Of a stretch of DNA of 64,000 bases, positions 35,519 through 45,240 are shown one piece after another. This stretch comes from Hyaloperonospora brassicae (lineage: Eukaryota > Oomycota > Peronosporomycetes > Peronosporales > Peronosporaceae). The stretch is taken from positions 186,001 through 250,000 of the forward strand of contig CANTFL010000003.1 of NCBI GenBank assembly GCA_947650285.1. The letters are read 5' to 3'. The translations under genes and the position numbers were made by a program. The first letter of the stretch is position 1. Every line of letters starts with the position of its first letter. Below the pieces are notes generated by a model. That model was not told the origin of the DNA and searched no databases. It saw only the letters and a list, made by a program, of their open reading frames with translations.

Positions 35519-35970
35519 GTGTGGTCGGTCGGCCGCGTCTTTTCTGCGGGCGGGGCTTTTACTGGTACCGTGTGCCGTGTATACGTCCGAAAGGGACGCC
35601 GTGGCTCGGTTTCTGCACGCCCTCCCAACTTTCGCGAGATATTTTTGATATCACTAGCGACGTTTCGCTCGTGTCGAGCGACGGTCGGGTGGCCCGTTTT
35701 TCCCTCTCTCGAAGCCGCGTCCATAGTGAACCCAAGTGCTCGTGGGGCCGTCGGGTCTGACGTCGACCCTCCTCCTCCTCGCTGTTGGTGTTGGCTCTAC
35801 AACGCGACACCTCAATCACTTTCCCTTTTGCTTTGTCGAGAGCACACGACGCCGCGCGAGTTGATTTCCAGCCAGTTTGGGCCCCTCACGAGCCATAGGA
35901 GTAAACGCACTCGTTTACTCGCACACATACTCACACATACATTGAGCGATACATAGAGACAGACCCATAG
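35519..35970 (+). promoter_or_regulatory. Myosin 5' region with upstream ORF and candidate initiator
   Basis: A 145-codon frame (35519-35956) stays open up to 14 bp before the myosin ATG, in another frame. It is arginine-, serine- and proline-rich with no domain and is probably fortuitous or a uORF. CTCAATCACTTTCCCTTTT at about 35812-35830 resembles the oomycete initiator/FPR core promoter (GCTCATTYYNCAWTTT family) and would place the start site about 150 bp upstream of the ATG. This is inference from motif similarity. Confidence 0.35.
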
Positions 35971-38900
35971 ATGGCATTTACTAGCGGCGGGGACTGCGCG
36001 ACGCCGCGACAGTCGAAAGCCCTCGCAGCGTCTGCACCTGAGACTAGTGAGGCGCCTCCTGCCGTGCAGCTCCGAGTGGGCGAGCTCTACTGGAAACAAG
36101 AGGGGCCGTACGGCTGGGCACTCGGCCACGTCTCGTCCTTTGACCGAAAGCAGCAGACGGCAACGTTTTGCCTCATTGATGAAGCCACAGGGGAGCGCCT
36201 GTGTCCCAGCGAAGCGCTGCCCGAGGTGGAGCAGCTCGTGGACCTGAGCCAGTCGCTTCTCTTGGCGGCCAATCCGCTGTTCAGCACCGCCGCCGACATG
36301 ACGTCGCTCCGCCACTTGCACGAAGCGGCCCTGGCCAAGAACTTGGAAGACCGCTCGGCGCTGCAGAACCAGCGGCCGTACACGTTCATGGCCAACGTGC
36401 TGATTGCAGTGAACCCGCTGCGGCACTTGTCCGAGCCCGACAAGATGTTGTTTGTGGGTCAGCCGCTGGACAAATGTCCGCCGCATCCGTACAACGTGGC
36501 GGAGAACGCGTACCGCCAGCTCTGTGCCGTGCGGGCAGTCATGCAGAACCAGAGCATCATCATCAGTGGAGAAAGCGGGTCTGGCAAGACCGAGACGTCC
36601 AAGATCATTCTGGACTTTTTGACCATGCGAGCCGTACACAGTCCAGCGCTGTCGTCGTCCATGTCGTGCACTTCCGATGAAGACATGGAGCCGGAACCGG
36701 AGTTGACAGCCGCCAGCCGAACCGTGATCGGCTGCATGGGCCCACCTCGCTCGTCGACACTTGCCATGTCGTATCCGCAGTCAAGCGGCAAGGGCAAGTT
36801 GTCCCCCGTTGCAGTGGGCGAGAGACTGATGGAGACGATTCCGATCTTGGAGTCGTTTGGCAATGCCAAGACGCACCGCAACCACAACTCGAGTCGATTT
36901 GGCAAGTACATGAGGCTGCAGTTTGCCAACGAGACGCACGAGCTCTCGGGGGCCAGTATCGACACGTATTTGCTCGAGAAGAGTCGACTGGTGTTCCAGC
37001 CACAGGGGGAGCGGAACTTCCACGTCTTTTACGAACTCCTGCATTCGGACGACACGGCGTGTCTCGAAAAGACTTTCCACTTGAAACCAAAGCAGCCAGA
37101 GGCCTACGCGTACCTGAACCAGTCGGGTTGTTTGCGCTCGGACCTCATTGATGACGCCGAGAACTTTCAGAACCTGAAAAGCGCGTTGCAGTTCATTGGC
37201 ATTCGTGAGAGCACGCAGCACGCGATCTTTCGTCTCGTAGCGGGTTTGCTGCATATGGGCAACATCACCATCAGTCAGGAGGACACGGAAGAAGGAGAGA
37301 CTGCGTGCATCCGCCAGAACGATGTCGAGTCGCAAGAGGCGGTGCGTCACGCTTCAGAGCTCTTGGGCGTTTCTTCGGAGCAGCTCACGGACAGCATCTT
37401 GTTGAAGCGCATCATGACGCGTGGATCCCGACGCAACTCGATTTATTTTATCAAGCGCGACGTTCGGAACGCCGTTTATTCTCGTGACACGATTGCCAAG
37501 ACGATCTACGAGCACACTTTCACGTGGCTCATGTGGAAATGTGCTGCGGCGCTGGACTACGACTCGTTTCGAAGTGACGTGGTGCCGTACATTGGCGTGC
37601 TCGACATCTTTGGTTTCGAGGACTTTGAACCGAAGAACCGAAACTCGTTCGAGCAGTTGCTCATCAACTATGCCAACGAGACGCTGCAGAGTCTGTTCAA
37701 TACCTGCATCTTTGAGGCGGAGCAGGAACTGTACACGAGCGAGCACATCTACCACCCGACGAACCAGTCGCTGTTGTTTCCGTTCCCTCTCGCCGGTCAA
37801 GTGCCTGCAGCGAAAGATGCAGACAACGGAGTCGGCTTTTTGGCGAGGCAAGCTGCACCCAGTGGTGACCTCGTGGCCTACTCGGACAACCGCGAGTGTC
37901 TGAATTTGATGGCTAGTCGCCACGGCGGCCTATTCGCAACGATTGACAATGTGTCGCGGCTTCCCATGCCTTCCGACCGCCAGCTGAACGAGCGCCTGCA
38001 CACGCTGTTCAAGCGTCACCCGTGTTTTCCGACACCACATCCGAAGGACGTCCGAGACACGTTCCTCATCCGCCACTACGCAGGCACAGTATCGTACACA
38101 ATCAGCTCGTTCGTCGACAAGAACAACAACATTGTGTCGGATCAGTTCGAGGAGCTCTTGAAGAGTTCATCATCACGTGTGCTGCAGGACTTGACTGGCA
38201 ACACGCACAACAGCAACCGCGCGCGCTCGGGATCGATCACGTCTACAAAGTCCACGGAGCTATCACCTCTACGAAGCAGCTCGGCATCTTCCAAGCGTCT
38301 TAAGGGAGGCAGCACATCGAACCTGTTTTCGACGCAGATGAAGGGCCTGACGACCGAGCTAGAAGGGACGAGCTGCAGCTTTGTGCGTTGCATCAAGCCG
38401 AACACCCTGATGCAGACCGGCGTGTTCGATCGACCGTTTGTCGTCGAGCAGCTGCGATGTTCGGGTACCGTGCAAGCGTGCGAAGTGCTGCGCGTCGGCC
38501 TGCCTACCCGCATTCTGTACGCTGAAGTTGTTGACGTGTACCGCAACTTGCTGCCGCACGAAGTCTTCTGCCAGTTCGACTCGAACGACAAGCTCTTCAC
38601 GCAAGCGATTCTGTGGGCCTATGACTTCCCTCCTGCTGCTTACCGGTTGGGAGACACTCGTCTGTTCTTCTGCACGGGAAAGATCGACCTACTGGACAAG
38701 CTCCTGACTCCAGCTCCAGTGTCGACGGAAAACTTGGGCAAGCAGTTGTTGCTCTACCTGCGCAAAAAGCGCTGGATCAGCTTGACTACTGCTGTCTTCG
38801 CCTTTAACGCGTTCAAGCGCGTTTTCCAGGAAGTCCGGTACCGTCGCCGCGCCACGATGATCCAGTGCCTGGTGCGACAGCATCTCGCTCGGAAGCGTGT

Positions 38901-39921
38901 GCGCAGGATCCGCGTGCATCGACGGATCAACAAGTTCTGGACTCGGATGTCACGCCAAGCACAGATCATGCGAGCGTACCAGGACCGGCCAGAGGACAAG
39001 ATGGTGTTGCTCGACAAGTTGCTGGCCAAGAGTTACCTCCCTGTCCAGCAGCGCTGGCTGTTGAAGTGGCTGGGTCCACTGCAGCGCGTCATTTACTTGC
39101 AAAAGCGCTGGAAGAAGATCACTGCCCAGCACATGGCCAAACGCGGCTTCCTTTGGCTCTACGAACGTGTGCGGCGCACGCGGAGTGCACTTCTTGTGCA
39201 GTCGCAAGTCCGTGCGATGATTGCAAAGACACGTTTCTTGAAACTCAAGAAAAAAGCTCTCGCTCGGAGCCGCTGGCATGCTGCGTACCTGAAGACTCGA
39301 GTCTTTTGTCTGTTCAATCGGCAGCTGCGTCGGATTCACGTGGACCGGTTGGAAAAGGACAATGCAAGTTTGGTGCAGAGCCTGACGGCCGTGTCAGGCC
39401 AGATGAGCAAAGCTCAGGAAGAAGCGAGAACCGTGAAGCTGCAGCTCAAGCAGCTGCAGGTGTCGCACCACGAAGTGAAGATTGAAGCCAAGCAGCAGCG
39501 AAAGCGTGTGGAGGAACTGGAGCTGGTGTTGCAGGCTCGACGATCGGAGATTGCCGAGCTGCGCCGACAGGCGAAACGGGACTGTGGCCTCGTGGAGCGT
39601 ATCATTCGCTTTTTCACGTGCAACTCGGTCATATCGCCACCTTCTTCGCCCCTTGGCATGGTCACGCCCTCTCGGCTGCCGACGTTGAAGCAGCAGGCGC
39701 AGTCAGCTTCCGAAGAGACGTTTGACAAGGCTGAACCCATTGTATGGGCGACACCGCTGAGTGAAGTTGTCATGAATTTGCAAGAGGAGGACGGAAGTGC
39801 TGCCAAGCGACGTATGAATGCCATAGCAGAGAGTGAGGAGCCTACGTTGGCGCTGGAGGAGGAGGAGTTTCGGATCAAGGACGCCGACATGTTGTGGTCG
39901 GTATCTCGGTATATGTTTTGA
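35971..39921 (+). CDS. Unconventional oomycete myosin heavy chain
   Basis: A single-exon gene of 1316 residues. An SH3-like N-terminal region (about residues 35-95) precedes the motor. The P-loop GESGSGKT begins at residue 200, switch I (NAKTHRNHNSSRFGKY) at 298 and switch II (DIFGFEDFE) at 545, and the actin-binding region FVRCIKPN lies near 807. The motor ends near 925. A neck with IQ-like sites follows (MIQCLVRQHLARKRVRR at about 965, weaker ones near 1040 and 1070), then a coiled coil at about 1123-1205. The short tail has no MyTH4, FERM, DIL or PH domain that I can see. All nucleotide-binding motifs are intact, so it should be an active actin motor, probably dimeric. It converges with the next gene, stop codons 411 bp apart. 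Confidence 0.95.
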   Translation: MAFTSGGDCATPRQSKALAASAPETSEAPPAVQLRVGELYWKQEGPYGWALGHVSSFDRKQQTATFCLIDEATGERLCPSEALPEVEQLVDLSQSLLLAANPLFSTAADMTSLRHLHEAALAKNLEDRSALQNQRPYTFMANVLIAVNPLRHLSEPDKMLFVGQPLDKCPPHPYNVAENAYRQLCAVRAVMQNQSIIISGESGSGKTETSKIILDFLTMRAVHSPALSSSMSCTSDEDMEPEPELTAASRTVIGCMGPPRSSTLAMSYPQSSGKGKLSPVAVGERLMETIPILESFGNAKTHRNHNSSRFGKYMRLQFANETHELSGASIDTYLLEKSRLVFQPQGERNFHVFYELLHSDDTACLEKTFHLKPKQPEAYAYLNQSGCLRSDLIDDAENFQNLKSALQFIGIRESTQHAIFRLVAGLLHMGNITISQEDTEEGETACIRQNDVESQEAVRHASELLGVSSEQLTDSILLKRIMTRGSRRNSIYFIKRDVRNAVYSRDTIAKTIYEHTFTWLMWKCAAALDYDSFRSDVVPYIGVLDIFGFEDFEPKNRNSFEQLLINYANETLQSLFNTCIFEAEQELYTSEHIYHPTNQSLLFPFPLAGQVPAAKDADNGVGFLARQAAPSGDLVAYSDNRECLNLMASRHGGLFATIDNVSRLPMPSDRQLNERLHTLFKRHPCFPTPHPKDVRDTFLIRHYAGTVSYTISSFVDKNNNIVSDQFEELLKSSSSRVLQDLTGNTHNSNRARSGSITSTKSTELSPLRSSSASSKRLKGGSTSNLFSTQMKGLTTELEGTSCSFVRCIKPNTLMQTGVFDRPFVVEQLRCSGTVQACEVLRVGLPTRILYAEVVDVYRNLLPHEVFCQFDSNDKLFTQAILWAYDFPPAAYRLGDTRLFFCTGKIDLLDKLLTPAPVSTENLGKQLLLYLRKKRWISLTTAVFAFNAFKRVFQEVRYRRRATMIQCLVRQHLARKRVRRIRVHRRINKFWTRMSRQAQIMRAYQDRPEDKMVLLDKLLAKSYLPVQQRWLLKWLGPLQRVIYLQKRWKKITAQHMAKRGFLWLYERVRRTRSALLVQSQVRAMIAKTRFLKLKKKALARSRWHAAYLKTRVFCLFNRQLRRIHVDRLEKDNASLVQSLTAVSGQMSKAQEEARTVKLQLKQLQVSHHEVKIEAKQQRKRVEELELVLQARRSEIAELRRQAKRDCGLVERIIRFFTCNSVISPPSSPLGMVTPSRLPTLKQQAQSASEETFDKAEPIVWATPLSEVVMNLQEEDGSAAKRRMNAIAESEEPTLALEEEEFRIKDADMLWSVSRYMF

Positions 39922-40332
39922 GCGTGAAGCTGCATGTTGACGTGGATCTGCGATTGCTCGCTGCCAGCCCACAGCACCGTCGACACTCGTATTGTTTGCG
40001 AAGCGCTTGTGCACAAGCTGCTGCAGGGCACTGTTTTCTGTCGCGACGTGTGATGAGCTCGAGATGGAATGCACCGAAGTGGCGCATCGTCGCATGCAAC
40101 GAGCCATTGGAAGTTCCTGCGCACGCGGCACAGTATCGATCCAGCTCGTGCGCCCGCGGCATCATTCCGCAAGGAGGCAGGACAATTTGCGGCGAAAATG
40201 GCGCACGTAGCTTCGGCTGCGTGCAAGCAAAATACTTAGCTCATCTAGAGACCGCTGCGTCGAGATTCCGTGAACAAAAAATACATCGTCTAGTCGCTCT
40301 GCTAGCTGCCTTTCATGATGCTTCTTCTTCCC

Positions 40333-41485
40333 CTACAGCGTAGCACACACAGCTTGTTCGATCAGCATCCGGGCGGTATCGTTCCTTGGCTGCACCTTGA
40401 GCAGTTGTACTGCGGCGTGGTGCACTAGGGTCCACCGCCGGAGTCTTGTAGCACAGGTACCGAGGCCAATGAGAGCCTCAACCAGCTGCGGCTTCAGCTT
40501 GACCGCAGTTTCGTAGTGACCCAGCGCCTTGCCAAAGTTGCCTACACAAGTGTGATAGCAACCGCACATGAGATCTCGCAGCACGAAAGGGTACGACAGG
40601 TTCGAGCCGAACGCACCGCTTTGATACTCCACCATGGCAAGTTTGCTCCATGCATACGCGTATTCCGAATGACCGTGCACTACTTCGTGAAGTATCTCGC
40701 GGGCTTGATCCCACTTCTTCTGCCCTGCAAGCTCCACCGCGCGCTGCACTTCACCTTGTGCATTCGGTCCACCTTCGCCGAGCCATATGCCTTCTAAGCT
40801 GGCGATTGCAAACTGAACAATGGTGCTGTCGTCACAACGCAAGTACGTGAGCAGTTCGTCTTCATCGGCAGATTGAAGCTGGATGATCGACGGAACAGCG
40901 ACAACTACATCGGAGTCCTTGGGGTTTCCAGCGACGTCACGTGGATACCTAGCTGCCAGCGCTCTCGACATGATGTGACGAGTGCCATCGAAACCGTCAA
41001 AGTACAGCAACAGTGACGGATGCTGCACCGCCTGTACCATCATGAGCAAACAAAAATGCATCAAACGATGTGATATACATGCAACAAACTCACGACAACC
41101 CTTGTCGATACCTTCAGTGTTCCGTCCCGTCGGACTTTATCTTGTGGTACGTGATACAGTTTCGTAGCAAAGCTGTAACGACGAAAGCAGCGACGGACAG
41201 CAGTTACGACAAGCTTTTCTCCCTTCAGCTCGTGCTCAAGCACAGGAACACGGACTCAACCAACCTGGAACCGGGACTGTGCGGTAACACGTCGTACACA
41301 ACTCGAGCTCCTGCATCTGCTGCCAACGTATCAGCGGCTACCACGTGCCACGCGAAGATCACGCCCCGTTTCTCGCCTTCCACTTGCACCACATCTCCAA
41401 TCCGGAACTTGACGGCATCGGTCCGTTCCTGCCACATCAATAGCAGCAACAACACCCAATGTAGCCAATCCACAAATGTAGCCAT
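40333..41485 (-). CDS. YccV/HspQ-like domain plus TPR protein with N-terminal hydrophobic segment
   Basis: The protein starts MATFVDWLHWVLLLLLMWQ, a likely signal peptide or anchor. It continues with a hemimethylated-DNA-binding (YccV/HspQ-like) domain: KFRIGDVVQVEGEKRGVIFA, then LEHELKGEKLVVTAVRR. An intron at about 41093-41032 (GTGAGT...TACAG, 62 nt) leads into exon 2. Exon 2 ends in TPR-like helices (YAYAWSKLAMVEYQSGAF, NFGKALGHYETAVKLKPQ). Near 41237 the first exon needs a one-base frame change (ESV to PVLEHEL), so there is a sequencing error, a very small unseen intron or a real mutation. In plants this domain occurs with F-box or protease-adaptor partners. The function here is not known. 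Confidence 0.65.
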
Positions 41486-41524
41486 TTCATATATCCATCA
41501 ACAGACCATCCAGTCAGTCGCGCA

Positions 41525-42027
41525 TCACAGACGACTCTCATAATTGATATACCGCCCCACCTTCGACTGGAAGGCGCCGCGGGCCGCAAGCGCTCGGATC
41601 AAAGCGTTGTGGTCGTCCACGCGCCTCAGCGCGGCAAAAGCAGCATCGACCCGAGCGTCCAGCGCTGTCCGGTGCTCGATCTCCACGGGCGCTGCGAACT
41701 CAGCGCGTACAATGGTCGCAAACAGTCTGTCGCGCCGGTCGCGTCGCCTGAGCACTGCCGCGTCCTCGAAGCGACGCACGAACGCGCGCTCGCGGTGCCA
41801 GTCGCTCTTGATACCGGCGTACGAGGGCACGGCGCTCGCGCGGACGGCGTCGAACAGTGTCTGGCCAGCCTCGAGGTCGCGCTGCAGCGTCTGTGTCGAC
41901 CGCAGAAGCGCTCTGGACGCACGAGGTGGGTGCGTATTAATTTAGAGAGTCGCATGGCATCCACACAGGGGCAGGCGACACGTGTACTGCAATACCGATA
42001 AAGCGCGCGCACGAGCGGAGAGGCCAT
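41525..42027 (-). CDS. LYR-motif mitochondrial protein
   Basis: Two exons on the minus strand. Exon 1 is 42027-41996, encoding MASPLVRALYR. An 83-nt GT-AG intron spans 41995-41913 (GTATTG...CCAG). Exon 2 is 41912-41525 and ends FQSKVGRYINYESRL. The spliced product is 139 residues. Joining restores LVRALYRALLRSTQTLQRD, a textbook LYR motif at the N-terminus, followed by helical charged sequence. LYR proteins bind acyl carrier protein and help assemble respiratory complexes or deliver Fe-S clusters in mitochondria. I cannot say which subfamily. The stop lies 39 bp from the next gene's ATG on the same strand. The start is shared divergently with CSN1. Confidence 0.75.
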
Positions 42028-42385
42028 GACGTCCAATGGTTGAGAAGGACGCGAATCGGTGTGCCCGGCATGGGACGGAGGAAAACCGCTTTGTACAAAA
42101 CGTGGATTTGAACGATCCCGCACGGCTTCGTCGTGGCTCGAGCGTCGATGCGGTCCTATTTTTAGTCCTGCGGGTACACAAAAGACAGAGCAAAGCGGCG
42201 TTTGTGCTTTTGCATGGACTACGCGATGCACAAAAGTAATCGTCGTGTCATCGGTTTGATTCGCAATTACGCTGGTTTTACTTGCCCAAAACGGCCATTT
42301 TACGCTAAAACGTGATTGTGTATAGCCGTATTGTGTCCCGTTCTCTCTCCAAAGATTGGGCTCTGCAGTCGCTCGGCTTTACCCG
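42028..42385. promoter_or_regulatory. Divergent intergenic region between the LYR gene and CSN1
   Basis: 358 bp separate the two start codons, so both promoters must lie here. No TATA box is obvious. TTGTGTCCCGTTCTCTCTCCAAAG at about 42330-42353 is pyrimidine-rich like oomycete initiators. Assigning individual elements would be guesswork. Confidence 0.5.
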
Positions 42386-43925
42386 ATGATGGCGACGCTC
42401 GAAGCGGTTGACGTGGAGGCGTACGCTGCCAAGTACAGCGGTCGCAACCGCACCGAAAGGCTCTTGTTCCTCGTCCAGACGTGTCCAGCGTTGCAGTCGG
42501 AAGCAAAGACGGCGCTGCTCCGAGAGCTCAAAGGAGGACTCAACATGGGGCTGTACGCCGACATGTTGGGGGACAAAGCGCAGGACGAAGCCATGTTCAT
42601 TGACAGTGTTCGGCACAATGCCGCAAAGCAGCACGAGCGACTGGAACAGGAGCTCAACTCGTACAAGTCGACGATGATCAAGGAGAGCATCCGGGTACTG
42701 ACTTAAGGGACGAGCTGGATGGGTACTCAGCGAGTGTACTGATTTGTGTTATGGACGGGCTGGTTGTGGTGCTGGTGCATACATAGATGGGGCACAACGA
42801 CTTGGGTGCGTTCTACTTTGAGCTGGGCGATCTTCCGTCTGCGCTCAAGAGTTTCGCTCAAGCGCGGGATTACTGTACGACCGACAAGCACATTGTTGAA
42901 ATGTGTCTGAACGTGAGCAAAGTGGCGCTGCACATGCGCAATTTCGGACACGTGACCAATTACTTGACCAAACTGGAGCAAGTGAGCTCGTCCCAGAGCG
43001 ACGCTGTGTGAGAGCACTATGTGATTCATACGTGGCTTGTGGAGCTAGTGCTGAGTGTCCAGTGGTGGTATGTGCGTTTTTTCAGGTTGAAGTCGAAGGT
43101 CGCGTCGGCTTTTGGGCTTGTCGCTCTGCACGAAAAGAACTACCATGCTGCGGCTTCCAAGTTTATCGAGTGCAGTGCTGAGATTGGTGCAAGTTACAAC
43201 GAAGTGCTGCACGCAGAGGACATTGCACTGTACGGTGGGGTTTGCGCTCTGGCGTCTTTTGAGCGCAAAGAGCTGAAGGAGAAAGTGATCAACAACTCGT
43301 CGTTCAAAGCATTCTTAGAGCTGCTGCCTTGGCTGCGCGAGCTCATCACGGACTTCAACTCAAGCAACTATGCGTTGTGTCTTCAGACGCTGGAGCGAAG
43401 AAAGGTGTGCTGGCCTCTTGACGTGGCGATTGCGACTGCTGCGTTTGGACTGACGTTGTGCTTGTCCGGTGCTGCTGGTAGCCTGAGCTCAAGCTCGACA
43501 TGTATCTGTGTGAGCACGTGGATAAGCTGTGCAAGGAGATTCGGAGCCGCGGAATCATTCAGTACTTTTACCCGTACCTGTCCGTGGATTTGCACCAGAT
43601 GGCTCGCACGTTCAACACAGCAGCAGCGGACCTTGAAAAAGAGCTGTGCGAGTTGATTGCTGCCGAGCGTCTGCATGCGCGAATGGACTCGTACCAAAAG
43701 GTGTCTATGGCGATTGCTGTTGCCTGTAACGTCCGACTCCTTTGCTCATCTCAATCTTGTCTGCACTCTGCTTCTCGTTAGGTGTTGCATGCGTACCAGC
43801 CGAACCACCGCACTGTTACGTACAAACGTGCGTTTGAAGTGGGCCGCAAGTATGCTGCCGAGTCGCGCAATCTGCTGTTGCGCATGAGTCTGCTCAAGAA
43901 CAACGTCATCATCCGCGACTCGTGA
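42386..43925 (+). CDS. CSN1: COP9 signalosome complex subunit 1
   Basis: Five exons by GT-AG inspection: 42386-42694, 42787-42981, 43093-43404, 43482-43700 and 43782-43925, giving about 392 residues, all joined in phase 0. Conserved stretches follow CSN1/GPS1 order: DVEAYAAKYSGRNRTERLLF; GHNDLGAFYFELGDLPSALK then ARDYCTT; EDIALYGGVCALASFERKEL; FLELLPWLRELITDF; and in the PCI domain IIQYFYPYLSVDLHQMARTF and ARMDSYQK. CSN1 is a scaffold of the signalosome that removes NEDD8 from cullin-RING ligases. It is shorter than the Arabidopsis or human protein, mainly at both ends. The intron 2 acceptor at 43091-43092 was chosen over an upstream CAG because only it keeps the frame. A second in-frame ATG lies at 42389. 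Confidence 0.88.
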
Positions 43926-44141
43926 ACTCGAGCTTCAATGCGGTGTGGTGTCTCGATCAGGGAGCGTGTATTGGGGCGTGACGACATTGCACGCTACAGC
44001 CATTCGATAGGTCGATCAATACACTCGTGGCAGTTGGGGCTTTCACTTTCTGCGCTGGTCGTGACACGTCGCAGTCCGTATCGGACAGCTTCGCTTTGGA
44101 CCACGAGCGACTTGGTATGCTCAAAGTCGTAACAAGGACTG

Positions 44142-44942
44142 ATGACATCGTACTGTGCTGCATGTGTCGCTTCCATGATAGCTGGTACACTCGACGTTTC
44201 AATAAGACAGACGAACGAGGCGGGACATCGCGTCTGCATCAAACGTGAACGAAAGGTACGTAGCGATACCTATCAGCTCGGCTATGAAGCAAGTCAGGAC
44301 TTGGCAGCTGAAGCAAAAGCCGTGCTCGATGAGGATTCTGAGTGTGTATGTACGACCGGAATTCGACGACACATTTCATGCCTGGACGTGAACGCGAATG
44401 TAATTGACGCTTCTACCGATATGACATGCACGCCAAACAGAACCATGTATAGGGCCGTGAAGAACGCCAAGAAAGAAAAGCATTTAATGCCTTTCCTTCA
44501 TGTGCGTACGCTTCCAGCGTTGTTACCAGCTTTCGACACGAGGCGTCTCTCTTTTGGAATGTTGTACATTGGTCTTCAGGTAAAGCTCCATGTGGCTGCT
44601 GTCTACGTCTTCTGTGGGCAACGATTGCGTTCTTTGGTCATAGAATGCTGTAGCATATTGTACGAACCAGTCTCTAGATCCGGTCGGTCACTCCTCGAGC
44701 CGGTTCGATCAGGTCCACCTATCGTGCAAACCGTTCTGAGCAGCTTTATGAATGAACAAGCCGGTTGGTTCTTCTTGCAGCTCGGAACCCGTGGCATCTT
44801 TCCGCAGAAAGCGATAGCACAGGATACGGTATCCTACTTCCAGGGTTCATGTAGTTGTTTTGTCGGAAGTACCTCTCGTGAAGATTGGCGTGAGGTCGAT
44901 TCTGGTGTTACAAATGCCATTTCCAGCATCGATCGGGGATAG
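44142..44942 (+). CDS. Hypothetical protein, possibly FLYWCH/MULE-derived
   Basis: A 266-codon frame starts at an ATG. The middle reads CTTGIRRHISCLDVNANVID then ASTDMTCTPNRTMYRAVKNA. This resembles the end of a FLYWCH zinc finger (C...C...DANVIxxxxxHxHxP) from Mutator-like transposases, but the two His ligands of the HNH-like end are changed. The C-terminal half has no recognisable domain. It sits between CSN1 and the convergent kinase gene. It is likely a transposon remnant that is open by chance. The assignment is tentative. Confidence 0.35.
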   Translation: MTSYCAACVASMIAGTLDVSIRQTNEAGHRVCIKRERKVRSDTYQLGYEASQDLAAEAKAVLDEDSECVCTTGIRRHISCLDVNANVIDASTDMTCTPNRTMYRAVKNAKKEKHLMPFLHVRTLPALLPAFDTRRLSFGMLYIGLQVKLHVAAVYVFCGQRLRSLVIECCSILYEPVSRSGRSLLEPVRSGPPIVQTVLSSFMNEQAGWFFLQLGTRGIFPQKAIAQDTVSYFQGSCSCFVGSTSREDWREVDSGVTNAISSIDRG

Positions 44943-45240
44943 ACCGATGCTGTGAGCGGTACGTGTCGTGGGCGCTGAGCCGTTTGGTCACAAAGATGAG
45001 ATAGCAATGTGCAACATTGAGGCTGCGATTACGACCTGTTAAACGACAACTCCATAGACTTCGGTCAATGAACAGTTATGATGCTTCGTTGCGCTTCACG
45101 CCACTGTCAACTGGCTTCGTTTTGTTTTTCCTGCTGAAGCGTCTACTGGCTGGGTCACCAGCAAGCAACGTACTAGCGGCCATGACTAATGAGCCGCACA
45201 ACGATCGTGCGATGTCACAGAACGTGGTAGCTGTTGGTCC

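Noticed and set aside
35812..36639. 275-codon minus frame over the myosin N-terminus
   Set aside because: Antisense shadow of GC-rich coding sequence; it covers the promoter and leader as well.
39414..40226. 270-codon minus frame over the end of the myosin gene
   Set aside because: It lies opposite a well-conserved coding sequence and its composition is what the antisense of myosin coiled coil gives; no domain.
41626..42231. 201-codon minus frame in the LYR/CSN1 region
   Set aside because: It is in frame with LYR exon 1 but reads through the intron and is out of frame in exon 2; the spliced model explains the sequence better.
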